Shown here: positions 22,601 to 30,166 of the stretch, one piece after another
Position numbering within the stretch: the first letter of the stretch is position 1
Layout of the letters: every line of letters starts with the position of its first letter
NCBI GenBank assembly: GCA_030633305.1
Contig: DAOVTB010000015.1
Span: 1 to 39,896 of the forward strand
From: Candidatus Muiribacteriota bacterium
Lineage (GTDB): Bacteria > Muiribacteriota > DAOVTB01
DNA length: 39,896 nucleotides
Direction of reading: 5' to 3'
Made by a program: the position numbers and the translations under genes
Notes under the pieces: generated by a model
What the model saw: the letters and a program-made list of their open reading frames with translations, nothing else
Told to the model about the DNA's origin: nothing
The model's database searches: none

Positions 22601-24789
22601 TTAGAGAAGATAACAAGGCAAAATTCACGGTCCCTCTTCTGGTTGGAAAGGGAAACAAATCTTTTTCGGCAAAACTGATGTTCAGGCAGATACACGTAAA
22701 TACTTCTGATTTTTCCAGAATTAAAAATATGAAATTAAATTCTCCGGAATTTGATTTACCCGTTGAAAATTCAGAATGGAAAGTTTATATTCCTGATGGA
22801 TACAAGATCATTACTCCAAAAGGAAACATGAAACTGACATCCATACCATCTGTGGGAAAAAGAGGCTTTTCAATAATTCTTTTGGATTCAATGAACGAGG
22901 TTGTATTTGTATCTGAAAAATACTTTGCCGCATTATCCCGAGTTCTTTCTTTAATTTTTACCCGAAAAGTCAAAGAAATCGGATATTTAATTTTAGGATC
23001 AGCGTTGGTTATTATGACAATCTTTATGCTATCCATGTTGATAGGATGGATTTTTAAAAAGCTGTTCCGACTGACATTCAGATTTCAATACACCTTTTCT
23101 GGTGTTGTCACGATGGTGATCATCATGTTTTTCATGTTTGCCATAATGACTGTTCAGAAATCTTCCTCAAAATATACGCTGAAAAATGTAGAATCAGAAT
23201 TTTCAGATAAGATTGGCTCTGTTGGAGAAAAATCTAAATTAAATTCAATCATCGCTCAAAAGACAGAATCTTCAGGGTTGCACAGACAAGATAATCAAAT
23301 GATGGATGCACCTCAAATAGTAAGTGAGCTCAAAAGTCCAAGCCCTGATGTTATAAGTGGATCAAATTCAATGCAATCTAATGAGGAAATGAAAAAGATT
23401 CTAGCCAGGGCTTCCAGGCAAATTCAGAAACGAGATTATGACGGTGCAATGAAAAACTATAATCAACTCAAAGGCAGTAAATATAAAAAACAGGCTGAAG
23501 TTGCAATGAAAAGCCTCAGAGAAATGAATATACAGAAAGTAAGTCAGGAAAAGAAAACAAGATTGTCTGCCGGTGAAATGGAGAATAAAAGAAAAATCAA
23601 TGATATCAACAATTTATATGTTGATCGGGCTATGGCGCAGACGGTCGTTGCTCAGAAAAGTGGTTTAAAAGGATATAAATATAAAGAACTGGAGCGAATG
23701 GTAAAGAACAAACTTGATGATGCTGAAAGCCAACTTCTTAGCTTGAAAGATTCAAAAGATAGAAAACATGCTCTCAATCAAATTGCTTTTGCCAGGAAAC
23801 AGTTAAAACCTCGAAATCAACCTCAAAAAATCCAACAATTAGTTTTGGCAGAGCCATCTGTCAGAGGATCTCAGGCCAGTTCAAGTCAGGTTAATAAGGC
23901 TTTTTATTTCGATTTAGACGAAGAAAGCGATGATGGAATTGGCGATATCGGCACCGTTGAAAAAGAAATGATTTTTTTTAAAGCCAATGAAAAGAAACCT
24001 GTTAGAAAATCTCGACCCAGGAAAAGAAGAAGAAAAGTAAAAAGGGCTTCAAAAAAATATTCAAGAGCTCCTACTTCTTCCGTTAGAGGAAATTTTCATG
24101 GCGATGGTCTTGGAAAACAGAACATTCCTGGCGATTATTCGACCGGGCTTAGTTTTCAAAAAAAGGACTCTGATAAGTCAAAAAATCAAACTTCTACATC
24201 TGTATTTACAGAAAAAGATCTGATAAATTCAGGGATTATAAATGCGGGAAAAGGGTCTTCCATAAGCAAGAAAAATGCACTATTGGAAAAATTGGGGAAA
24301 TCTGGAGCCAAAGATGCAAGAGTATCTGTGTATGGAAATCAGTATGTTGTGATATCGAACAATTTAAAAAGTAAAAAAATTGTAGATCGCATGAAAAGGA
24401 TGCAAAAGACGCAACAGCCAAGTATGCCATCAGAATACAGAATCGAAAATATTGCTCGAAAACGAGCGTTAAAAAAGAAATCTGAGAAAAAAACTGATTT
24501 TAAATTTGAACAGAATTTTCAGCAGATGAAAATCAGTAAAACCATAAATCTGAGTGCTATCAATGGAGGCCGTTCAAAAGGAGCGCTTCCTGTTTTTGTT
24601 GAAGTTCCCAGGTTTTCTAATCCATATATTTTTACACGAAGCAGATCAGTAGACGCAGGGGCGGAAATAATATTCAGGTATATTCCTGAAAATTCAATTC
24701 TGGCACTTGTTATTGCAGTATCTGGTATTCTATTGCTTTTAATTTCAACCATAATTTTTATATTTCCAAAATCCGAGGAGGATAAATGA
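19630..24789 (+). CDS. Giant 1719-aa membrane-anchored beta-rich protein
   Basis: Not a family I can name. A signal/anchor segment (about 10-34) is followed by some 1060 residues of beta-rich modules that should be periplasmic or surface-exposed. At least two stretches (about 345-500 and 690-860) follow the layout of the modules in the next gene: a GxIxI-type strand, a Y/F-rich segment, then 'P-x-G-x-x-hydrophobic' and 'gWk/kWr' motifs. Two membrane helices lie at about 1117-1142 and 1154-1173. They are followed by a helical, TPR-like region (about 1252-1300) and a coiled coil (about 1310-1395). A very basic patch (KPVRKSRPRKRRRKVKRASK, about 1456-1475) and a small domain at about 1563-1592 (RVSVYGNQYVVISNN, KIVDRMKRM) come next. 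The latter looks like the short domain preceding secretin modules. A last helix (1690-1713) ends in SEEDK. Start is TTG. First gene of a coupled trio. Confidence 0.8.
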   Translation: MSDICTGTKILRFLIKVFFAFIFVLMYNPFFLFPSGGQWENIKILNRRNFYKKALNNRSQPNVIITNCDISGSLSRKLVSVNNIDTLIFKAIITGHATGKGWGNSILYSSLPSGFMIRNFRQLDKPTDSEKEIYLLKKNDVSIVVKAPSNFKAEFEIIAPLTVINKQINIDLPVPAAGLGMLHMEYFSDREATLTSRPVSIVSSIFDNNIQSFDINLITGSVMKLRFVDNDYSTGQISYKVFQQLGVSVSPDELRTTIKIRLSEIKGLPEKIVLQLSGQDSIAGIVGNNVKSWKSAGVLNNRMEVTVELFKTRPQELTFDMFLDGTSDAHGKFHVPVVDLKKSIQTRGTIEVQQSKGYFIIEEMSSGVVRIKKNNNDIGYSFSGSSMKLVLSMKKIPILFDISCNTLKTYWPDSIRSLSKIKLEVVSGILEKIFINVPADFKTEIVTGKMLAGWKPVKGGIEVFLSGAKPGSSSELQLEGFTLNKSDGKENRKILLWVPEFRNARDVAGKIALNVISDLIPEKVSKIDFSMRRLALKDLPLWMRNSHIGFIYNGSNVTSDIQLLKPVPSIRVESVSLLEITKLTLISETVYNLEVRDGPLFNVSFDIGTNDELDDISGFVLSTKDEKISEYSENIISETSRVGNVLTVYFNKPVKPARNKNIYARIKISKTTNLKSLSVKKDFYGFPVPTVRGQKDIKGYIVIKSRTSKELDWKKTSDTRIEECSISVLPFKWFGSSEGDIVLRYFNTGRALIEAKFPKPKFTTSSQTLFLINVSAVNAAARVDFDISRGELDHIIVRLPSGAKQLAVKTSNFKECTELGKNKWRVAFSSAIKGRTIINFEYSIPLSPTTDSVIIAPPLVSGSSRNKGLMGFKSVPELELTEGYNALKGITRYSGKKPVNLRDVGDVYRLKGNEQPELKLLISNVKRQNKLKARIIKCSLQSVIEKGGTIFNTVTADILNPGDKQFMLFSLPANSQLWGVFIDDKPVKAGIREDNKAKFTVPLLVGKGNKSFSAKLMFRQIHVNTSDFSRIKNMKLNSPEFDLPVENSEWKVYIPDGYKIITPKGNMKLTSIPSVGKRGFSIILLDSMNEVVFVSEKYFAALSRVLSLIFTRKVKEIGYLILGSALVIMTIFMLSMLIGWIFKKLFRLTFRFQYTFSGVVTMVIIMFFMFAIMTVQKSSSKYTLKNVESEFSDKIGSVGEKSKLNSIIAQKTESSGLHRQDNQMMDAPQIVSELKSPSPDVISGSNSMQSNEEMKKILARASRQIQKRDYDGAMKNYNQLKGSKYKKQAEVAMKSLREMNIQKVSQEKKTRLSAGEMENKRKINDINNLYVDRAMAQTVVAQKSGLKGYKYKELERMVKNKLDDAESQLLSLKDSKDRKHALNQIAFARKQLKPRNQPQKIQQLVLAEPSVRGSQASSSQVNKAFYFDLDEESDDGIGDIGTVEKEMIFFKANEKKPVRKSRPRKRRRKVKRASKKYSRAPTSSVRGNFHGDGLGKQNIPGDYSTGLSFQKKDSDKSKNQTSTSVFTEKDLINSGIINAGKGSSISKKNALLEKLGKSGAKDARVSVYGNQYVVISNNLKSKKIVDRMKRMQKTQQPSMPSEYRIENIARKRALKKKSEKKTDFKFEQNFQQMKISKTINLSAINGGRSKGALPVFVEVPRFSNPYIFTRSRSVDAGAEIIFRYIPENSILALVIAVSGILLLLISTIIFIFPKSEEDK

Positions 24790-27700
24790 TCATGCGAAAA
24801 GGTATAATTTCTACAGGACTGATAAGGCTGTTTTTACTATTCAGTATTATTTCTTTCTTTGCAGTTGCACTTCATGCTGTAGGACCCTGGGGGACTGATC
24901 CCAATGGAATGGATGACGCAAAACCACCTGTTGATGCGATAATAACAGGTTATTCTGCAAATGGAGAAGTTTTAGAGGATATTGCCCGCTTTAAAATTAC
25001 CGTGTCGCTAAGAGTGTTCTCTGATGGATGGATCGATATACCTTTCCTTAAAAATTGTTCTGCAACTGAATTTTCCATTAAAACAGGAGATGATAAAAAA
25101 ATATTTTTTGCAAGTAATAGTGGAGGCGGATATAAATTACTTTGCGGAAAACCAGGTGACTATCAAATAGAAGTCCTGGTCGTATCAAAAGTAGACAGTT
25201 CAGGCGCCGACAGGAGTGTTCTGATACCATATATTCCTGCAGTCAGTGGTTCAGTAAATATCAAAATTCCTGAAGAAGTATCTGATATTGAGACTAAGAC
25301 AGGAGTAAAATTTTCGAGGAGTATTAAAAAAGGAACGACTGAAATAGTATTATATGGTGGAGATCTTGATGATGTAAAACTCAGCTGGAAGATCCGACCA
25401 GGTTTGACTGCACTTCAGGCACTTGTTTTTGTTGATCAAAAAGTAGATGCAAAAGTTGGAAGAGGTGTTGTTAATGTAAGCAGTACAATAAATTATACCG
25501 TTCTTCAGGGAACTGTAGACAGATTGATTCTATCATGTCCAAAAGGATGCAATCTTCTGGATGTTTCAGGCAAAGAAATTAAAACCTGGAATTTGAGTGA
25601 AAAGACAAAATCTGGCGCACAGGAACTTGAAGTTATTCTTGCAAAACCAATCAGAAAAAAATATGTACTCAAAGCATCATTGGAAAGACCGCTTGATTCT
25701 ATTCCGTGCAATGCGAATATTCCGGCTTTAAAGGTACTTGGAGTTAAAAGAGAGCAAGGCCAGATTTCAATATATTCTCAGAAGGGATTAAAGATAGAAC
25801 CTGGAAAAGTTGTTGGTGCAACGCAGTTTGATGTTCATGAAGAAAAAAAGTACAGACAGACTGGGAAATCTGGTATTGGTGGAAACTATAAACTTGGATT
25901 GGCATACAAGTATTTGAAAAGACCATTTTCAGTCAGTGTAAAGACCTCATTGATCAAGCCAAAAGTAACAGCTGAAATCGAGTCTTTGATGTCAGTTTCC
26001 AGAGAAACAGTACGCAGCACAAACACTATCATATATAATATCCGGGATTCAGGAGTTTTCAAGTGGAGATTCACTCTTGATCCTGATTGTAAACTTATTG
26101 ATATAAAGGGTCAGAATATCAATAACTGGCGGATTAAGGATAATCTGGTGGAAGTGGATTTAAGATCTGCTGCGGAAGGTTCGTACAGGTTGTCTGTTGA
26201 ACTGGAAAAACCGCTTGCTGGAAAAAAGGAAACAATTCTTCCTGGAATTTCACTTCTTGATGTTACTCGACATACAGGATATATCGCTGTATCGCCAAGA
26301 CTTGATACTAAAGTAGAACCTGTTTCTTCTTCCGGGGTCAGTCAGATTGATGTAAAGGATCTTCCTTTAACTCTGCGTTCGGTTAAGGAAGGTGTTTCTT
26401 TTGCATACAGATATATCAGACACCCTTATGAAATTAAAATATCCATTGGGCAGGTAGAACCAGAAGTCCATTCCGAACTTTTCAGTAGATTCACAATAAA
26501 AGAAAAAGAACTTCATATGGATGCACAATTGAATTTTGACATCCGCAAAGCGGGAATTTTTGAATTGCGAATTGCATTTCCTGAAAATCTTCGGCTAGTT
26601 GATACCGTTTATGGAGATTATATTGAAGACTGGCGAATTGATACTGAAAAGCATCTGCTGATTATCAGTTTCAGATCTAAAATTGATGGAAAATATGTAC
26701 TTAATTTATCTGCTACAAGTACACTTGATAAGATTAAGAAAGGGATCAAACTTCCGGTTCTCTCAATTATAAATGCAAAAAAAGAACGTGGTTTTATTTC
26801 TGTAAGACCTGAAACCAGTATACGGATAAAGACGGATAAGTCCAAGAATGTATCTGAAATCGATGTAGATGAATTACCTGCATATTTTAAAGCTTCCGGT
26901 GTAAAAATATCAATGGCATACAAATATTTTCGTCAACCATGGGACGTCTCTCTGGTTGTTGAACCAATTCTGCCGGTTGTGACTGCTGAGATATTCAATC
27001 TGACAGCCTTGGGAGATGGTCTTGAACAGACTTCTTCAAAACTTGACTATCTTATACAGTTTGCTGGAATACAAAAATTCCAGTTAAGATTTCCTCCAGG
27101 TGCAAAAAATATCAATATAATTGGGAAAAACATAAAGCATAAAGAGATGGGTGATAAGGATAATAATCTCTGGACGGTTGAATTACAGGCAAAAGTCGAA
27201 GGTAAATACAGTCTTTTTGTCGCTTTTGAAAGAAAACTTGAGGAAAAATCAGATAAAGTCAATTATGTTGGTGTAAAAGCCGTTGGGGTGGAAAGAGAAA
27301 AAGGATATATCGCAATTGCTCCCCGTGGAAATGTTGAGATCATTCCGGTTGAAAAACTCAATAAAGGTGTGACGCCTATTGATTTAACTGAGATTCCACA
27401 GAAATTCAGAAAAGATATTACTTTATCAATCGTATGGGTCTTTAAATACATTTCTCATCCTTATTCCATTGGACTTGAGATAGTAAAGCATCTTGATGTA
27501 GAAGCATTGGTTGCAGTTGCAGAATATGCATGCATCACGACTCTTGTTTCAAAAGAAGGGGCGACATTAACCCAGATTGATTTTACGATAAAAAATACCA
27601 GAAAGCAGTTTTTGCGCCTATTGCTTCCTGAAAAAGTCAAAATTCTTGATGCTTTTGTCGACGGACGTGGAGTTAGACTTGGTCAAAGCAAGGTCGAATT

Positions 27701-28628
27701 TAATGGGAAAGAAAGATATGCAACGCTTATACCGATTTCAGTTGTTGGAAAACCAGGGATTCCATTTTCCGTTGTCATAAAGTATCAGGATAAAAGCCCG
27801 AAACTGGATTATTTTGGCCATATGAATTTTTCTGTACTAGCCGTTGATATACCCGTGATGAGAATGGATTGGAAACTGAAATTACCAGTAGAATATAGAC
27901 TTAATGGTTATGATGGAGACTTTAGAAGGGTTGATGAACTTTCAAAAAATCAGGTCGTTTCTGAAACTACGAAAAACTATTCTGGTCAGCAGTGGAGACA
28001 AAAAAAATTGAATCTGACTAGTAATATGATTCAATCTAATCTTGAAAATCTTCAGGTTGGGCAGAGGGATACACAAAAGATACAGAATTCAGTATCAAAG
28101 AATATCTTTGATAACATTAATTCAAATGGAATAACATACTTCTTTGAAAAATTGATCGCTGTCATGCCAAGTGGAAATAAGGAAGTGGAATTTATATCAC
28201 CAGGGAATCTGTCAATCAATTATATTGAAGAATCTATGAATCTAATCACGGGTGGAATAGTTTTTATTGTAATCCTTTTTCTCGGGATCATATTAAAAAC
28301 TTTAAAAAATAGAATTCAAAAAATGATTATTCCGGCTGCGTTGGCACTTGTCGTGATGTCATACAATTTATTACGACCGGATTTTTATCCTACAGTTGCC
28401 ATGATAGCGATATCAACCTTATGGCTTCTGTCATTATTAGCAGTTTTTGGTCTGTTTTATTCTATCCTGAAAAAAATGAATCAGAGTATTGAGGAAAAAA
28501 GAGAGGAAAAAAGAAAAAACAAGATATCAACGGGATTGCCAAAAATGAAGAAAACTCCTTCATCACTCACACTAGATGAAGAACTGGAAAAAATTGATGA
28601 AACTGGAGATCAAGGCGATGAAAACTAG
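24786..28628 (+). CDS. 1280-aa membrane-anchored protein with four tandem ~170-aa modules
   Basis: Function unknown. After a signal segment (about 12-32) and an N-terminal domain, about 170-aa units repeat with clear landmarks. GQISIY (325), GYIAVS (498), GFISVR (669) and GYIAIA (840) recur about every 171 residues. So do AYKYLKRP (373), AYRYIRHP (540), AYKYFRQP (711) and VFKYISHP (885). Between them lie 'ID-V-ELP' and 'WRI' motifs. All units look beta-sandwich-like and extracytoplasmic. The C-terminus has three membrane helices (about 1157-1175, 1180-1198, 1204-1226) and a charged, Glu/Lys-rich cytoplasmic tail. It overlaps the first gene by ATGA and has GGAGG at 24777-24781. ATG 24786 and ATG 24792 are both possible starts. 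The modules resemble parts of the upstream giant protein. Confidence 0.82.
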   Translation: MIMRKGIISTGLIRLFLLFSIISFFAVALHAVGPWGTDPNGMDDAKPPVDAIITGYSANGEVLEDIARFKITVSLRVFSDGWIDIPFLKNCSATEFSIKTGDDKKIFFASNSGGGYKLLCGKPGDYQIEVLVVSKVDSSGADRSVLIPYIPAVSGSVNIKIPEEVSDIETKTGVKFSRSIKKGTTEIVLYGGDLDDVKLSWKIRPGLTALQALVFVDQKVDAKVGRGVVNVSSTINYTVLQGTVDRLILSCPKGCNLLDVSGKEIKTWNLSEKTKSGAQELEVILAKPIRKKYVLKASLERPLDSIPCNANIPALKVLGVKREQGQISIYSQKGLKIEPGKVVGATQFDVHEEKKYRQTGKSGIGGNYKLGLAYKYLKRPFSVSVKTSLIKPKVTAEIESLMSVSRETVRSTNTIIYNIRDSGVFKWRFTLDPDCKLIDIKGQNINNWRIKDNLVEVDLRSAAEGSYRLSVELEKPLAGKKETILPGISLLDVTRHTGYIAVSPRLDTKVEPVSSSGVSQIDVKDLPLTLRSVKEGVSFAYRYIRHPYEIKISIGQVEPEVHSELFSRFTIKEKELHMDAQLNFDIRKAGIFELRIAFPENLRLVDTVYGDYIEDWRIDTEKHLLIISFRSKIDGKYVLNLSATSTLDKIKKGIKLPVLSIINAKKERGFISVRPETSIRIKTDKSKNVSEIDVDELPAYFKASGVKISMAYKYFRQPWDVSLVVEPILPVVTAEIFNLTALGDGLEQTSSKLDYLIQFAGIQKFQLRFPPGAKNINIIGKNIKHKEMGDKDNNLWTVELQAKVEGKYSLFVAFERKLEEKSDKVNYVGVKAVGVEREKGYIAIAPRGNVEIIPVEKLNKGVTPIDLTEIPQKFRKDITLSIVWVFKYISHPYSIGLEIVKHLDVEALVAVAEYACITTLVSKEGATLTQIDFTIKNTRKQFLRLLLPEKVKILDAFVDGRGVRLGQSKVEFNGKERYATLIPISVVGKPGIPFSVVIKYQDKSPKLDYFGHMNFSVLAVDIPVMRMDWKLKLPVEYRLNGYDGDFRRVDELSKNQVVSETTKNYSGQQWRQKKLNLTSNMIQSNLENLQVGQRDTQKIQNSVSKNIFDNINSNGITYFFEKLIAVMPSGNKEVEFISPGNLSINYIEESMNLITGGIVFIVILFLGIILKTLKNRIQKMIIPAALALVVMSYNLLRPDFYPTVAMIAISTLWLLSLLAVFGLFYSILKKMNQSIEEKREEKRKNKISTGLPKMKKTPSSLTLDEELEKIDETGDQGDEN

Positions 28629-30159
28629 ATATAGTTTAATACTGCTTTTAATAATAATTACTTGTGCTGTCCAGTTGAACTCTAAATCAATTCTTTTGAA
28701 CCCAAAGTCTTATAGACACTTTAATAAAGATATAAAACTTGAACTGAAAGTAGTTGAACTTCCGCTTGAATATCTTGAAGATATAAAAGGAACTTCGAAT
28801 TCAAATCGAATAAAAAGGAAATCAGGTCTTTCAAGATATTCTATGACACGACTATGGAACGAGGCTCGAAAGGAAGGGAGCAGTGTAAAAGTTGTTTCTT
28901 CCCATGATCTGATGTTGAATGGAATTTTAGCTGGACATCTGGAAGGTGGAATAAGCTATAGTTATATTAATAAATATGATGCTCAGTTAAGTGGACTTGT
29001 TCCTGTCATCAAAAAACTTTATTCAGGTTTTTATGGTGCATTCCAAATCATGGATTTAAACGCAGGTGGAATTAAAAAAGATGCCTCTGCTTTACTGTCA
29101 TGGTCAGTTTTGAATTGCAGAAATGGGATCTCGAGAAGTTCCTCTGGAAACCAGAGGGAAGGTTTTTTCAGAACAACTGAGTTTTCTGGAAATGAAATTG
29201 ATCTTCCAAAAGTCAAAGGTTTTTCGGCTGCTTCGAATTTTATTGTTAAGGATGGAGAGATTCGATTATTATTTTCCTGTTCTAAAAACTCTGGTAGTCT
29301 TCAAGATACTATCATGACTGCAATCTTTATACGAACAAGTTTTATAAGTAATTCAAAAAAGCCTACTTATAAGAAACATACTAAACAGGCAGATCATGAT
29401 AAATTAAATGAAAAACATCGTAAGTCAATGTCGTTATTTAACTTGTATGATCATAGAAACAACGTAGTAAAATTTAAGAAGAACAAAGTTTCATTTAAAC
29501 AAAACAGGACGATTATGCTTTCTGGAAAAATCATTGATGTAAGTTCAGAAATGATGTCGAAATTGAAACGTTATATTAATGCATCTACTTTTTTACTTAG
29601 TGATTCCGGCCTTAGGATTTTGAGTGAATCGGTCAGAAAAAAAGAATCTTTTTTATTGGATGCTTTTGACATAACAGGAACAAAATACACTGAAATGAAT
29701 TTTATTTCTGGAACTCAAACTTCGTATATTGCATCGTTTAAAACTTTTTCAAAAAAATTTGAATCACTCTATCGAATTGGAAATATTCCTGTTGTTAAAA
29801 ATATGTTCAGTGGACTGTTATTCAATTCAAATAACAGCAGTAGAAAAAATGATCCTGGTATTAATATTTCAGGAAACATCATCAGAAAGTCAGATCTTGT
29901 CTTTCACAAGTCAGAAGTAAAATATCAATCTGTTTTTGCTAATCAGGAAAGTGATGATAAGATTGAAAGAAAAATACATTCCAGTAAAATCGAAAAACCA
30001 GAAATCAGGACTGCACCGATAGTATTTAACAATCGGAATGTGCCACTGGAAAAGACAAGTATCCTTATCGGACCAAGTAGACGTTCAGGAGGTCTTGAAC
30101 GAAATGAAAAAAGGGAATTAAGAAACGAGATTATTTTGTTCAGGATATCTGACAGATAA
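28618..30159 (+). CDS. Secreted protein with secretin-like signatures
   Basis: A 513-aa exported protein (signal peptide about 1-23). Two stretches look like parts of the secretin fold. The first is residues 40-56 (KLELKVVELPLEYLEDI) with 90-111 (VKVVSSHDLMLNGILAG), which follow the 'v-e-ar-f-i-e-v' and 'v-l-s-a-P-...-lnGq-A' pattern. The second is a similar but weaker copy beginning near residue 299 (IMLSGKIIDVSSEMMSKL). The full secretin core and lipoprotein anchor are not evident, so it may be a diverged or partial relative. The real start is ATG 28618, overlapping the previous stop by 11 nt; an in-frame ATG at 28576 would place 14 residues ahead of the signal peptide. With the two giant proteins it forms one coupled operon. 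The assignment is inference with modest support. Confidence 0.65.
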   Translation: MKTRYSLILLLIIITCAVQLNSKSILLNPKSYRHFNKDIKLELKVVELPLEYLEDIKGTSNSNRIKRKSGLSRYSMTRLWNEARKEGSSVKVVSSHDLMLNGILAGHLEGGISYSYINKYDAQLSGLVPVIKKLYSGFYGAFQIMDLNAGGIKKDASALLSWSVLNCRNGISRSSSGNQREGFFRTTEFSGNEIDLPKVKGFSAASNFIVKDGEIRLLFSCSKNSGSLQDTIMTAIFIRTSFISNSKKPTYKKHTKQADHDKLNEKHRKSMSLFNLYDHRNNVVKFKKNKVSFKQNRTIMLSGKIIDVSSEMMSKLKRYINASTFLLSDSGLRILSESVRKKESFLLDAFDITGTKYTEMNFISGTQTSYIASFKTFSKKFESLYRIGNIPVVKNMFSGLLFNSNNSSRKNDPGINISGNIIRKSDLVFHKSEVKYQSVFANQESDDKIERKIHSSKIEKPEIRTAPIVFNNRNVPLEKTSILIGPSRRSGGLERNEKRELRNEIILFRISDR

Positions 30160-30166
30160 AAAAATA

